A stretch of DNA of 64,000 nt from Aeromicrobium sp. Root472D3 (GTDB taxonomy: Bacteria > Actinomycetota > Actinomycetes > Propionibacteriales > Nocardioidaceae), in assembly GCF_001426485.1 (NCBI RefSeq), contig NZ_LMET01000001.1, positions 1,061,033 through 1,125,032 of the forward strand. Reading direction: 5' to 3'. Made by a program: the position numbers and the translations under genes. Numbering within the stretch: the stretch's first letter is position 1; every line of letters begins with the position of its first letter. The notes under the pieces were generated by a model. It saw nothing but the letters and a program-made list of their open reading frames with translations. It searched no databases and had not been told where the DNA came from. Below, piece after piece: positions 57,607 to 64,000 of the stretch.

Positions 57607-59172
57607 ATGAGCGACAACGCTGTCCCGGCGCTGGGTCGCCGGGAGTTCACCCGGTGGTTCTGGCGCCAGCTGACGTCGATGCGCACGGCGCTGATGCTGC
57701 TGCTGCTCCTGGCGATCGCGGCGGTCCCCGGATCGCTGTACCCGCAGCGCGGCGTCGACGCCCGGGCCGTCGAGAACTACTTCCTCGACCACCCGCAGCT
57801 CGCGCCGTTCCTCGACAAGCTCGGCATGTTCGCGGTGTATAGCTCGCCGTGGTTCAGCGCGGTGTACCTGCTGCTGATGGTGTCGCTGGTGGGCTGCATC
57901 CTGCCGCGCTCGTTCGTGTACCTCAAGGCCGTCCGCGCGCGCCCGCCCAGGGCGCCGCGCAACTTCGCCCGCCTGCCGGCGTCGTCGACGTTCGAGACCG
58001 ACCGCACGCCCGACGAGGTCGTCGCGGCGGCCCGTGAGGCGCTCGGACGGTCGCGGGTCGACGTCGTCGACCGCGACGGCGACGTGCGCGAGGTCAGCGC
58101 CGAGAAGGGCTTCCTGCGCGAGGCCGGCAACCTGGTCTTCCACGTCAGCATCGTCGTGGTGCTGATCGGCGTCGCGGTCGGGACGCTCTACGGCTACCGC
58201 GGCTCGGTCATCGTGACCGACGACGGCGGACAGTTCGCGAACTCGCTGCCGCAGTACGACGAGTTCAGCTCCGGCACGCTGTTCAGCACCGACGACCTGC
58301 CGCCGTTCGCCCTGACCCTCGACCAGGTCACGGCCCGGTTCCAGCCGTTCGGCAGCCCGCAGGCCGGGGCGCCGCGCGAGTTCCGGGCCGCGGGCACCTA
58401 CACGGCCCGCCCGGGCGACGCCGACCGGCGTTTCGACATCACGGTCAACCACCCGCTGTCGGTGGGCAGCACGTCGATCTACCTGCTGGGCCAGGGCTAC
58501 GCGCCGGTCTTCAAGATCACCGACGCCCAGGGCGACGTCGTGTTCGACGACGCCGTCCCGTTCCTGCCGGCCGATCCGACCTACACGTCCAACGGCATCA
58601 TCAAGGTGCCCGACGCCAAGCCCGAGCAGCTCGGCTTCCAGGGCTTCTTCCTGCCGACGGCCGTCACGCAGGACGGACAGGAGCTCTCGACGTCCGCGCA
58701 CCCCGCGGCGGCCAACCCGCTCGTGGGCCTGAACGTGTGGCACGGCGACCTCGGCCTGGACGACGGACGGTCGCAGTCGGTGTTCATCCTCGACAAGTCC
58801 AAGATGACGCAGTACAAGAACGGCGACGCCAACGTCCGCATCAGCCTGCAGCCCGGCATGACCGCCGACCTGCCGGACGGCGGCACGATCGAGTTCACCG
58901 AGCTGCGGCAGTTCGCGCGGTTCCAGATCAGCTCGTCGCCGCTGGTGAAGGTGCCGCTGTTCGGCATCGTGGCCGGGCTGCTCGGCCTCATGGTGTCGCT
59001 GACCGTCAAGCCCCGTCGCACGTGGATTCGCACGCGTCGGGAGGGCTCACGTACCGTGGTGGATGTCGCCGTGCTCGACCGCGTCCCCCGGGACGACCTG
59101 CCGGCCGACCTGGATGACTTCCTCGAGCGGTTCAAGGACGCGCTCGGGGAGAAGACCGAGGAGAAGGCATGA
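57607..59172 (+). CDS. resB: cytochrome c biogenesis protein ResB (CcsB-type)
   Basis: 521 residues of the ResB family, half of the System II heme lyase. Membrane segments are seen near 26-44, 78-100, about 180-200 and 455-475, with a large extracytoplasmic domain (about 200-450) between the last two. The N-terminal TSMRTALMLLLLLAIAAVPG and the SAEKGFLREAGNLVFHVSI motif are typical. gagg precedes the ATG; overlaps ccsB by ATGA. Confidence 0.93.
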   Translation: MSDNAVPALGRREFTRWFWRQLTSMRTALMLLLLLAIAAVPGSLYPQRGVDARAVENYFLDHPQLAPFLDKLGMFAVYSSPWFSAVYLLLMVSLVGCILPRSFVYLKAVRARPPRAPRNFARLPASSTFETDRTPDEVVAAAREALGRSRVDVVDRDGDVREVSAEKGFLREAGNLVFHVSIVVVLIGVAVGTLYGYRGSVIVTDDGGQFANSLPQYDEFSSGTLFSTDDLPPFALTLDQVTARFQPFGSPQAGAPREFRAAGTYTARPGDADRRFDITVNHPLSVGSTSIYLLGQGYAPVFKITDAQGDVVFDDAVPFLPADPTYTSNGIIKVPDAKPEQLGFQGFFLPTAVTQDGQELSTSAHPAAANPLVGLNVWHGDLGLDDGRSQSVFILDKSKMTQYKNGDANVRISLQPGMTADLPDGGTIEFTELRQFARFQISSSPLVKVPLFGIVAGLLGLMVSLTVKPRRTWIRTRREGSRTVVDVAVLDRVPRDDLPADLDDFLERFKDALGEKTEEKA

Positions 59173-60110
59173 CCCTGGAGACCCTGGCGCAGATCTCGAA
59201 CTACGCGGTCGCCTCCGCGACGGGCATCCTGGCGCTGGCCTTCGTCGCCTACGTCGCGCAGTGGGGCTTCGCCCGCAACCTCGCGCCCGAGCGTGAGCGC
59301 GAGCTCGTCACGGCGGGTGGGTCCGAGGCGCCGTCCGGCAGCAGCGACCCCGTCGAGCGCAGCGACATGGCCGGTGGCATCGGGCTGTCGCTGACGACGC
59401 TGTCCGCGCTCGTCCTGGCCGTCGGCGTCGTGACGCGCGGGTTCGCCGCCCAGCGCGTCCCGTGGGGCAACATGTACGAGTTCGGCTGCGCCGCGACGCT
59501 CGCCGCCGTGGTCGCCTACCTCGTGCTCGTGCGCGTCTGGGAGATCGACTGGGTCGGCCCGATCATCACGGGCTTCGGCACCGTCGTGCTGGGCGCGTCC
59601 GCGATGGTCTACGTGCCGGCCGGTCCGCTCGTGCCCGCGCTGCACTCGTACTGGCTCGTGATCCACGTGCTCGGCGCGATCATCTCGGGCTCGGCGTTCC
59701 TCGTGGGCGCCGCCGCCTCCGTGCTGTACCTCGTGAAGTCGCGGGCCGAGCGCACGACCCCGGAGGACCAGCGCACCGGCTTCCTGTGGCGCATCCCGGC
59801 GTCGGCCAAGATCGACCAGGTCGCGTACCGCGTGCACGCGTTCGCGTTCCCGATCTGGACGTTCGCCGCCCTGATCGCCGGGCCGATCTGGGCGCAGTAC
59901 GCGTGGGGCCGCTACTGGGGCTGGGACCCCAAGGAGGTCTGGGCGTTCATCACCTGGGTCGTCTACGCCGGCTACCTGCACGCCCGCGCGACCGCCGGGT
60001 GGAAGGGCAAGGCCGCCGCGATCCTGGCCCTCATCGGCTTCGCGACGTTCGTGTTCAACTTCGTCGGCGTCAACCTCTTCGTCGGGGGCATGCACTCCTA
60101 CGCCAAGTAG
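59169..60110 (+). CDS. ccsB: cytochrome c heme export/attachment protein CcsB (CcsA family)
   Basis: 313 residues, about eight membrane segments. The tryptophan-rich heme-handling motif is WGRYWGWDPKEVWAFITW (about 255-272), and the flanking histidines (LHSYWLVIHVLG and YLHARAT) are likely heme ligands. It works with ResB to present heme to apocytochrome c. ATG overlaps the resB stop. The palindrome cluster follows its stop. Confidence 0.93.
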   Translation: MTLETLAQISNYAVASATGILALAFVAYVAQWGFARNLAPERERELVTAGGSEAPSGSSDPVERSDMAGGIGLSLTTLSALVLAVGVVTRGFAAQRVPWGNMYEFGCAATLAAVVAYLVLVRVWEIDWVGPIITGFGTVVLGASAMVYVPAGPLVPALHSYWLVIHVLGAIISGSAFLVGAAASVLYLVKSRAERTTPEDQRTGFLWRIPASAKIDQVAYRVHAFAFPIWTFAALIAGPIWAQYAWGRYWGWDPKEVWAFITWVVYAGYLHARATAGWKGKAAAILALIGFATFVFNFVGVNLFVGGMHSYAK

Positions 60111-60123
60111 GGCGCGCACCGCC

Positions 60124-60317
60124 GCAGTTTCCCAGGTGAACCTGGGTCTCGGCGGAGAGCCATCGCCGGAACCGGGGTGACCCCGCGAGCCGGCACGTCA
60201 CCCCGGTTGCTCCCGGGGCGCGGTGTCGGTTTCCCAGGTGGACCCCGACAGCTTCCGAGGTTCACCCGGAAGACCTCGCTCGGGTCTGAAGAATCCCAGG
60301 TGAACCTGGGAAACTGC
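60124..60317. repeat. cluster of palindromic repeats after ccsB
   Basis: Two 23-base outer arms at 60124-60146 and 60295-60317 face each other (gcagtttcccaggtgaacc... and ...cccaggtgaacctgggaaac). Each contains the palindrome CCCAGGTgaACCTGGG. Between them lie AACCGGGGTGAC/GTCACCCCGGTT (60170-60181, 60197-60208), TGTCGG/CCGACA (60224-60229, 60245-60250) and CTTCCG/CGGAAG (60252-60257, 60267-60272). Several units share the core AGGTkNACC. It may be a mobile or REP-like element, or a structured terminator. The region carries no gene. Confidence 0.75.
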
Positions 60318-60351
60318 GAGCACCGGGGGAACCCGGCTAGGGTCTGGGCTC

Positions 60352-61254
60352 ATGGGAGTCGAGATCAGGGTCGAGGGGCTCGTCATGACGTACGGCGACG
60401 TGCGGGCGGTCGACGACGTCAGCTTCACGGTCGCCCCCGGTGAGTTCTTCGGGCTGCTGGGCCCCAACGGCGCCGGCAAGACCACGACGCTCGAGATGAT
60501 CGAGGGGCTGCGCAGGCCGCAGTCCGGCACCGTGCGCATCGGCGAGCACGAGCCGTGGCGCCGCGAGCCCGAGCTGCAGCGCCGGATGGGCGTCCAGCTG
60601 CAGTCGTCGTCGTTCTTCGAGCGGCTGACGGCCCGCGAGCAGCTCGACACGTTCGGCGCCCTCTACGGCGTCGCCCCGGGGCGCACCGCCGAGATGCTCG
60701 AGCAGGTCGGCCTGGTCGACAAGGCCGACGTCCGCACCGAGGACCTCTCGGGCGGGCAGAAGCAGCGCCTGTCGATCGCGTGCGCCCTGATCCACGACCC
60801 CGAGGTCGTCTTCCTGGACGAGCCGACCGCGGCCCTCGACCCGCAGGCCCGCCGCAACCTCTGGGACGTCCTGCGCTCGATCAACGACTCGGGCCGCACC
60901 GTCGTGCTGACGACGCACCACATGGACGAGGCCGAGGTGCTGTGCGACCGCGTCGCGATCATGGACGCCGGGCGCATCCTCGAGCTCGACACCCCCGCCG
61001 CGCTGGTGCGCGGCCTCGACGCCCCCGTGCGCATCAGCCTCGCCCCCGGCACCCTGCCGGTCTCCGACGCCCGCGCGCTGGCCGGCGACGACCCCGTCAC
61101 CGACGACGACTCCGGTACGACGATCACGACCCGCGACCCGTCGCGCGTCCTGACGGCCCTTGCCCGGCGCGACGCGCTCGACGGCCTCAGCGTGAAGGGC
61201 GCGTCCCTCGAGGACGTGTTCCTCGAGCTCACGGGTCGCGAGTACCGTGCATGA
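60352..61254 (+). CDS. ABC transporter ATP-binding protein
   Basis: 300 residues of the daunorubicin-type (DrrA-like) exporter ATPases: Walker A GPNGAGKTTT, Q-loop VQLQSSSFF, signature LSGGQKQRLS, Walker B VVFLDEPTAALDP and a C-terminal domain for partner contacts. The ATG follows a TAGGGT box by eight bases. Overlaps the permease gene by ATGA. The substrate is unknown: a lipid, drug or metabolite. Confidence 0.92.
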   Translation: MGVEIRVEGLVMTYGDVRAVDDVSFTVAPGEFFGLLGPNGAGKTTTLEMIEGLRRPQSGTVRIGEHEPWRREPELQRRMGVQLQSSSFFERLTAREQLDTFGALYGVAPGRTAEMLEQVGLVDKADVRTEDLSGGQKQRLSIACALIHDPEVVFLDEPTAALDPQARRNLWDVLRSINDSGRTVVLTTHHMDEAEVLCDRVAIMDAGRILELDTPAALVRGLDAPVRISLAPGTLPVSDARALAGDDPVTDDDSGTTITTRDPSRVLTALARRDALDGLSVKGASLEDVFLELTGREYRA

Positions 61255-62309
61255 GGGCCTTCCGCAGCCTGGCCCGGGCGATGCTCAAGGGCTTCTTCCG
61301 CGACAAGATGGCGTTCTTCTTCGCCGTGATCTTCCCGCTGATGTTCCTCGTGCTGTTCGGCGGCATCTTCACCGACCAGGGCGCGTCGAGGTCCGACGTC
61401 ATCCAGATCGGCGCGGTGTCGGTGCTCGACGACGCGCCGAGGGCCGTCCGTGCGGCCCTCGACGAGAGCCTCGACGTCACGCGGTCGTCCGACGAGCAGG
61501 ACGCCCTCGAGCAGGTGCGCAAGGGCGACGCCGACGCCGTCATCCGCCAGGACGGCGACCGCCTGGTCGTGCGGTACTCGCAGGCCGACCAGGTGCAGGC
61601 CGCGACGGTGCGGGGGACGTTCGAGGCGATCGTGCAGTCCGCCAACCTCGCCGAGACGGGGCAGGTGCCGCGCTTCAGCCTCACGACCGACCAGGTCGAG
61701 GACGACTCGCTGAAGTCCATCCAGTATTACACGCCCGGGCTGATGGGCTGGGCGATCGCGTCGGGCGCGACGTTCGGCGCCGCGACCAATTTGGTCGTGT
61801 GGCGCCGCAACGGGCTGCTGCGCCGTCTGCGCCTGGCCCCCATCCCGACCCGCTCGGTCGTGCTGGCCCGCGTCGCGGTGTCGATCGCGATCGCGATCGT
61901 GCAGGCGGCGATCTTCGTCGGCGTCGGCGTCGCGCTGTTCGGGCTCCGGCTGACGGGCTCGTGGCCCATGATCGTCCCGCTGCTGGTGTGCGGGACGCTG
62001 GCCTTCATGGCGATCGGCCTGCTCGCGGGGGCCGTGGCGCGCAGCGAGGAGGCCGCGGTCGGCATCGCGAACTTCGTCGTGCTGCCGATGGCGTTCCTGT
62101 CGGGGTCGTTCTTCCCGCTCGACGGCGCACCCGGCTACGTCACGGCGATCAGCAAGGTCCTGCCGCTCAAGCACCTGAACGACGGCATGCTCGACACGAT
62201 GGTGCGCGGCGAGGGCCCGTCGTCGGCCGTCGTGCCGATGCTGATCCTGCTCGGGTTCGCGGTCGTCGTGACCGCGGTCGCGAGCCGGTTGTTCCGCTGG
62301 GACGACTGA
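61251..62309 (+). CDS. ABC-2 type transporter permease
   Basis: 352 residues: one membrane segment near residues 20-38, an extracytoplasmic domain (about 45-160), then five membrane segments (about 170-350) of the ABC2 family. RRNGLLRRLRLAPIPTRSVV is the usual coupling-helix region. It forms the exporter with the ATPase encoded just upstream. Confidence 0.9.
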   Translation: MRAFRSLARAMLKGFFRDKMAFFFAVIFPLMFLVLFGGIFTDQGASRSDVIQIGAVSVLDDAPRAVRAALDESLDVTRSSDEQDALEQVRKGDADAVIRQDGDRLVVRYSQADQVQAATVRGTFEAIVQSANLAETGQVPRFSLTTDQVEDDSLKSIQYYTPGLMGWAIASGATFGAATNLVVWRRNGLLRRLRLAPIPTRSVVLARVAVSIAIAIVQAAIFVGVGVALFGLRLTGSWPMIVPLLVCGTLAFMAIGLLAGAVARSEEAAVGIANFVVLPMAFLSGSFFPLDGAPGYVTAISKVLPLKHLNDGMLDTMVRGEGPSSAVVPMLILLGFAVVVTAVASRLFRWDD

Positions 62310-62321
62310 CGCCCCGTCCGG

Positions 62322-62609
62322 TCAGAGACCCCGCAGGTAGTCCGGGTCGTCGTCCGGGCCGCGGGGGCTCGGGGGAGGGGTCCAGCCGCCGCCGTTGCCG
62401 TCGCCCGCGCCGCGCTGCCGCGGGGGCGGGGCCTGGCGCCCGTGGCCCACGAAGATCCACAGCAGCGGGCCCACGAACGGCACGAGGACCAGCACGAACC
62501 ACACGATCTTGGGCAGCACGCGCACCTGCCCCTTGGGCGTCGCGAGGAGGTCGAAGATCGCGTACACGACCAGCACCACAGCAACGACCACCAACAGCGC
62601 CTTACCCAT
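62322..62609 (-). CDS. small PLD-nuclease-N-terminal-like membrane protein
   Basis: 95 residues with two membrane segments (about 3-22 and 33-55) joined by the FDLLATPKGQVRVLPK loop, the PLDc_N (PF13396) pattern, and a Pro/Gly/Arg-rich cytosolic tail. No nuclease domain is present. A TACGGT box (62621-62616) ends six bases before the ATG. It runs convergent to the ABC permease gene, 12 bases away. Confidence 0.85.
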   Translation of the reverse strand: MGKALLVVVAVVLVVYAIFDLLATPKGQVRVLPKIVWFVLVLVPFVGPLLWIFVGHGRQAPPPRQRGAGDGNGGGWTPPPSPRGPDDDPDYLRGL

Positions 62610-62678
62610 GACGCCACCGTATCCGGGCGGTCACAACCGGACGGCCGGCGATGGGGTCCGACCGATTAGGGTGGCGGC

Positions 62679-62945
62679 ATGAAGGCATTCTGGACCTACA
62701 CGCTGGCGCGGTTCGCGGTCTTCGCCGCGTGCTTCGTCATCATCTGGCTGCTGGCGCAGATCTGGCTGGAGTCGACGGCCGTGACGAACATCTGGGTCCT
62801 GCTGATCTCGCTGGTCGTGTCGTCGGTCATCTCGGTGTTCCTGCTCGCCGGCCTGCGCGACAAGCTGGCCCTCAACGTCCACGAACGGGCCACCCGCATG
62901 ACGGAGCGCATCGAGGAGTCTCGTCGTGCCGAAGACATCGACTGA
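62679..62945 (+). CDS. DUF4229 membrane protein
   Basis: 88 residues: a short N-terminus, two membrane segments (about 8-28 and 36-58) and a charged C-terminal helix ([20 protein letters not shown]). It matches DUF4229, which in actinobacteria often sits near cytochrome c and menaquinone genes. A TAGGGT box (62667-62672) lies six bases before the ATG. It overlaps the next gene by 20 bases. Function unknown. Confidence 0.85.
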   Translation: MKAFWTYTLARFAVFAACFVIIWLLAQIWLESTAVTNIWVLLISLVVSSVISVFLLAGLRDKLALNVHERATRMTERIEESRRAEDID

Positions 62946-64000
62946 GAGCCGCGACTGGATCGCCGAGGCGATCCGGCGCGTCGACGCCGACGCCAACCGC
63001 AGCGCCGACACGCACCTGCACGTCCTGCCGATCCCGGTGCCCGGCATCGACCTGTACCTCAAGGACGAGTCGGTCCACCCGACCGGCAGCCTCAAGCACC
63101 GCCTGGCGCGCTCGCTGTTCCTGTACGCGCTGTGCAACGGATGGATCGGTCCGGGCTCGACCGTCATCGAGGCGTCCAGCGGCTCGACCGCCGTCAGCGA
63201 GGCGTTCTTCGCGCGGCTGATCGGGCTGCCGTTCGTCGCGGTCATGCCGTCGTCGACGAGCCGCGAGAAGATCGCGCTGATCGAGTTCTACGGGGGCCGG
63301 TGCCACCTGGTCGACGACCCCGGCACGGTCTACGACGTCGCTCGCGACCTCGCCGACGAGACCGGCGGGCACTACATGGACCAGTTCACGTACGCCGAGC
63401 GGGCGACCGACTGGCGGGGCAACAACAACATCGCCGAGTCGATCTTCGACCAGCTGTCGGCCGAGCCGCACCCGTGCCCCACGTGGATCGTGGTCAGCGC
63501 CGGCACCGGCGGCACGTCCGCCACGATCGGACGGTTCGTGCGCTACCGCCGCTTCGACACCCGCGTCGCGGTGGCCGACCCCGAGAACTCCGCGTTCTAC
63601 GGCGGCTGGGAGACCGACAGCTCCGACGTGACGACCGATCGGCCCTCACGCATCGAGGGCATCGGACGCATGCGGGTCGAGCCGTCGTTCGTCGGCGGCG
63701 TCATCGACGACATGGTCAAGGTGCCGGACGCCGCGTCGATCGCGACGATGCGATGGGTCTCGGCGATCCTCGGACGTCTGGTGGGCGGCTCGACCGGCAC
63801 CAACGTGTGGGCGTCGCTGCAGCTGATCGGCGACATGCGCGACGAGGGGCGCGAGGGCAGCGTCGTGACGCTGCTGTGCGACGGCGGCGAGCGCTACGAG
63901 CAGACGTACTACGACGACGCGTGGCTGGCCGCGAAGGGCATCGACATCGCGCCGTACGCGGCGGCCCTCGACGAGTTCGCGTCGACGGGCGTCCTGCCCG
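62926..64000 (+). CDS. PLP-dependent cysteine synthase-family enzyme, possible cysteine desulfhydrase (3' end cut off)
   Basis: 358 codons are visible before the window ends with no stop. The PLP lysine is K57 in [27 protein letters not shown] and [14 protein letters not shown] bind substrate and phosphate as in fold-type II enzymes. It resembles the cysteine synthase-like enzymes of mycobacteria, including L-cysteine desulfhydrase Cds1. aggag lies about seven bases before the GTG. Whether it makes or breaks down cysteine is not clear. Confidence 0.85.
   Translation, partial: MPKTSTESRDWIAEAIRRVDADANRSADTHLHVLPIPVPGIDLYLKDESVHPTGSLKHRLARSLFLYALCNGWIGPGSTVIEASSGSTAVSEAFFARLIGLPFVAVMPSSTSREKIALIEFYGGRCHLVDDPGTVYDVARDLADETGGHYMDQFTYAERATDWRGNNNIAESIFDQLSAEPHPCPTWIVVSAGTGGTSATIGRFVRYRRFDTRVAVADPENSAFYGGWETDSSDVTTDRPSRIEGIGRMRVEPSFVGGVIDDMVKVPDAASIATMRWVSAILGRLVGGSTGTNVWASLQLIGDMRDEGREGSVVTLLCDGGERYEQTYYDDAWLAAKGIDIAPYAAALDEFASTGVLP

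Overview
The window is a gene-dense, very GC-rich stretch of chromosome from an actinobacterium, most likely a Nocardioidaceae member such as Aeromicrobium (inferred from gene order and protein character, not from a marker gene). Supporting signs are the conserved actinobacterial blocks tilS-hpt-ftsH-folE-folP-folB-folK, panC-panD-coaX, ppx-proC-HTH-bS22-epimerase-acyltransferase, a BldN-type sigma factor beside rex-hemA-hemC-hemD-hemB, and ResB/CcsB cytochrome c maturation. Many start codons are GTG, and 1-4 base stop/start overlaps are common. I see no rRNA, tRNA, insertion sequence, prophage or CRISPR array, and no gene-free stretch longer than about 250 bases.

Layout. 1-8110: a zinc metalloprotease-like protein, tRNA lysidine synthetase, hypoxanthine phosphoribosyltransferase, FtsH, then a tightly coupled folate operon (folE, folP, an NTF2-like protein, folB, folK, DUF3180). 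8117-9769 (-): a DUF885 peptidase-like gene broken by an in-frame amber codon. 9801-13326 (-): a three-gene, translationally coupled operon that pairs a MidA/NDUFAF7-type methyltransferase with a stand-alone NuoD paralogue, with a polysaccharide pyruvyl transferase-like gene between them. 13384-19482: a glycosyltransferase, the pantothenate/CoA operon (Rossmann-DUF2520 protein, panC, panD, coaX) and lysS. 19487-25421: a full fructose PTS (EI, DeoR regulator, FruK, FruA, HPr). 25569-34059: clpC, an SMR pump with divergent TetR regulator, mutY, disA and radA.

34078-42272: a glyoxalase-like protein, a cysteine-rich protein, a Ppx/GppA phosphatase, a TIM-barrel isomerase, proC, acuC, a small HTH protein, the 33-residue ribosomal protein bS22, an epimerase-like protein and an acyltransferase with a histone-like tail. 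42337-45158 (-): a BldN-type ECF sigma factor with a membrane DUF5667 partner and a SerB-type phosphatase. 45211-55534: acyl-CoA ligase, glutaredoxin, the Rex redox sensor and tetrapyrrole synthesis from glutamyl-tRNA (hemA, hemC, hemD, hemB, hemL), with a lytic transglycosylase in reverse. 55602-60110: histidine phosphatase and the System II cytochrome c maturation set (thioredoxin-like lipoprotein, CcdA, ResB, CcsB). 60124-60317: a cluster of palindromes. 60352-64000: an ABC exporter, small membrane proteins and a PLP enzyme cut by the window edge.

Functional links: redox sensing (Rex) sits beside heme synthesis, which feeds cytochrome c assembly. The methyltransferase/NuoD pair also touches the respiratory chain. 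Proteolysis genes ftsH and clpC share an almost identical upstream palindrome, pointing to a common regulator, probably ClgR. Across the window, the first genes of transcription units repeatedly carry a TANNNT box only 6-8 bases before the start codon, which suggests widespread leaderless mRNAs.
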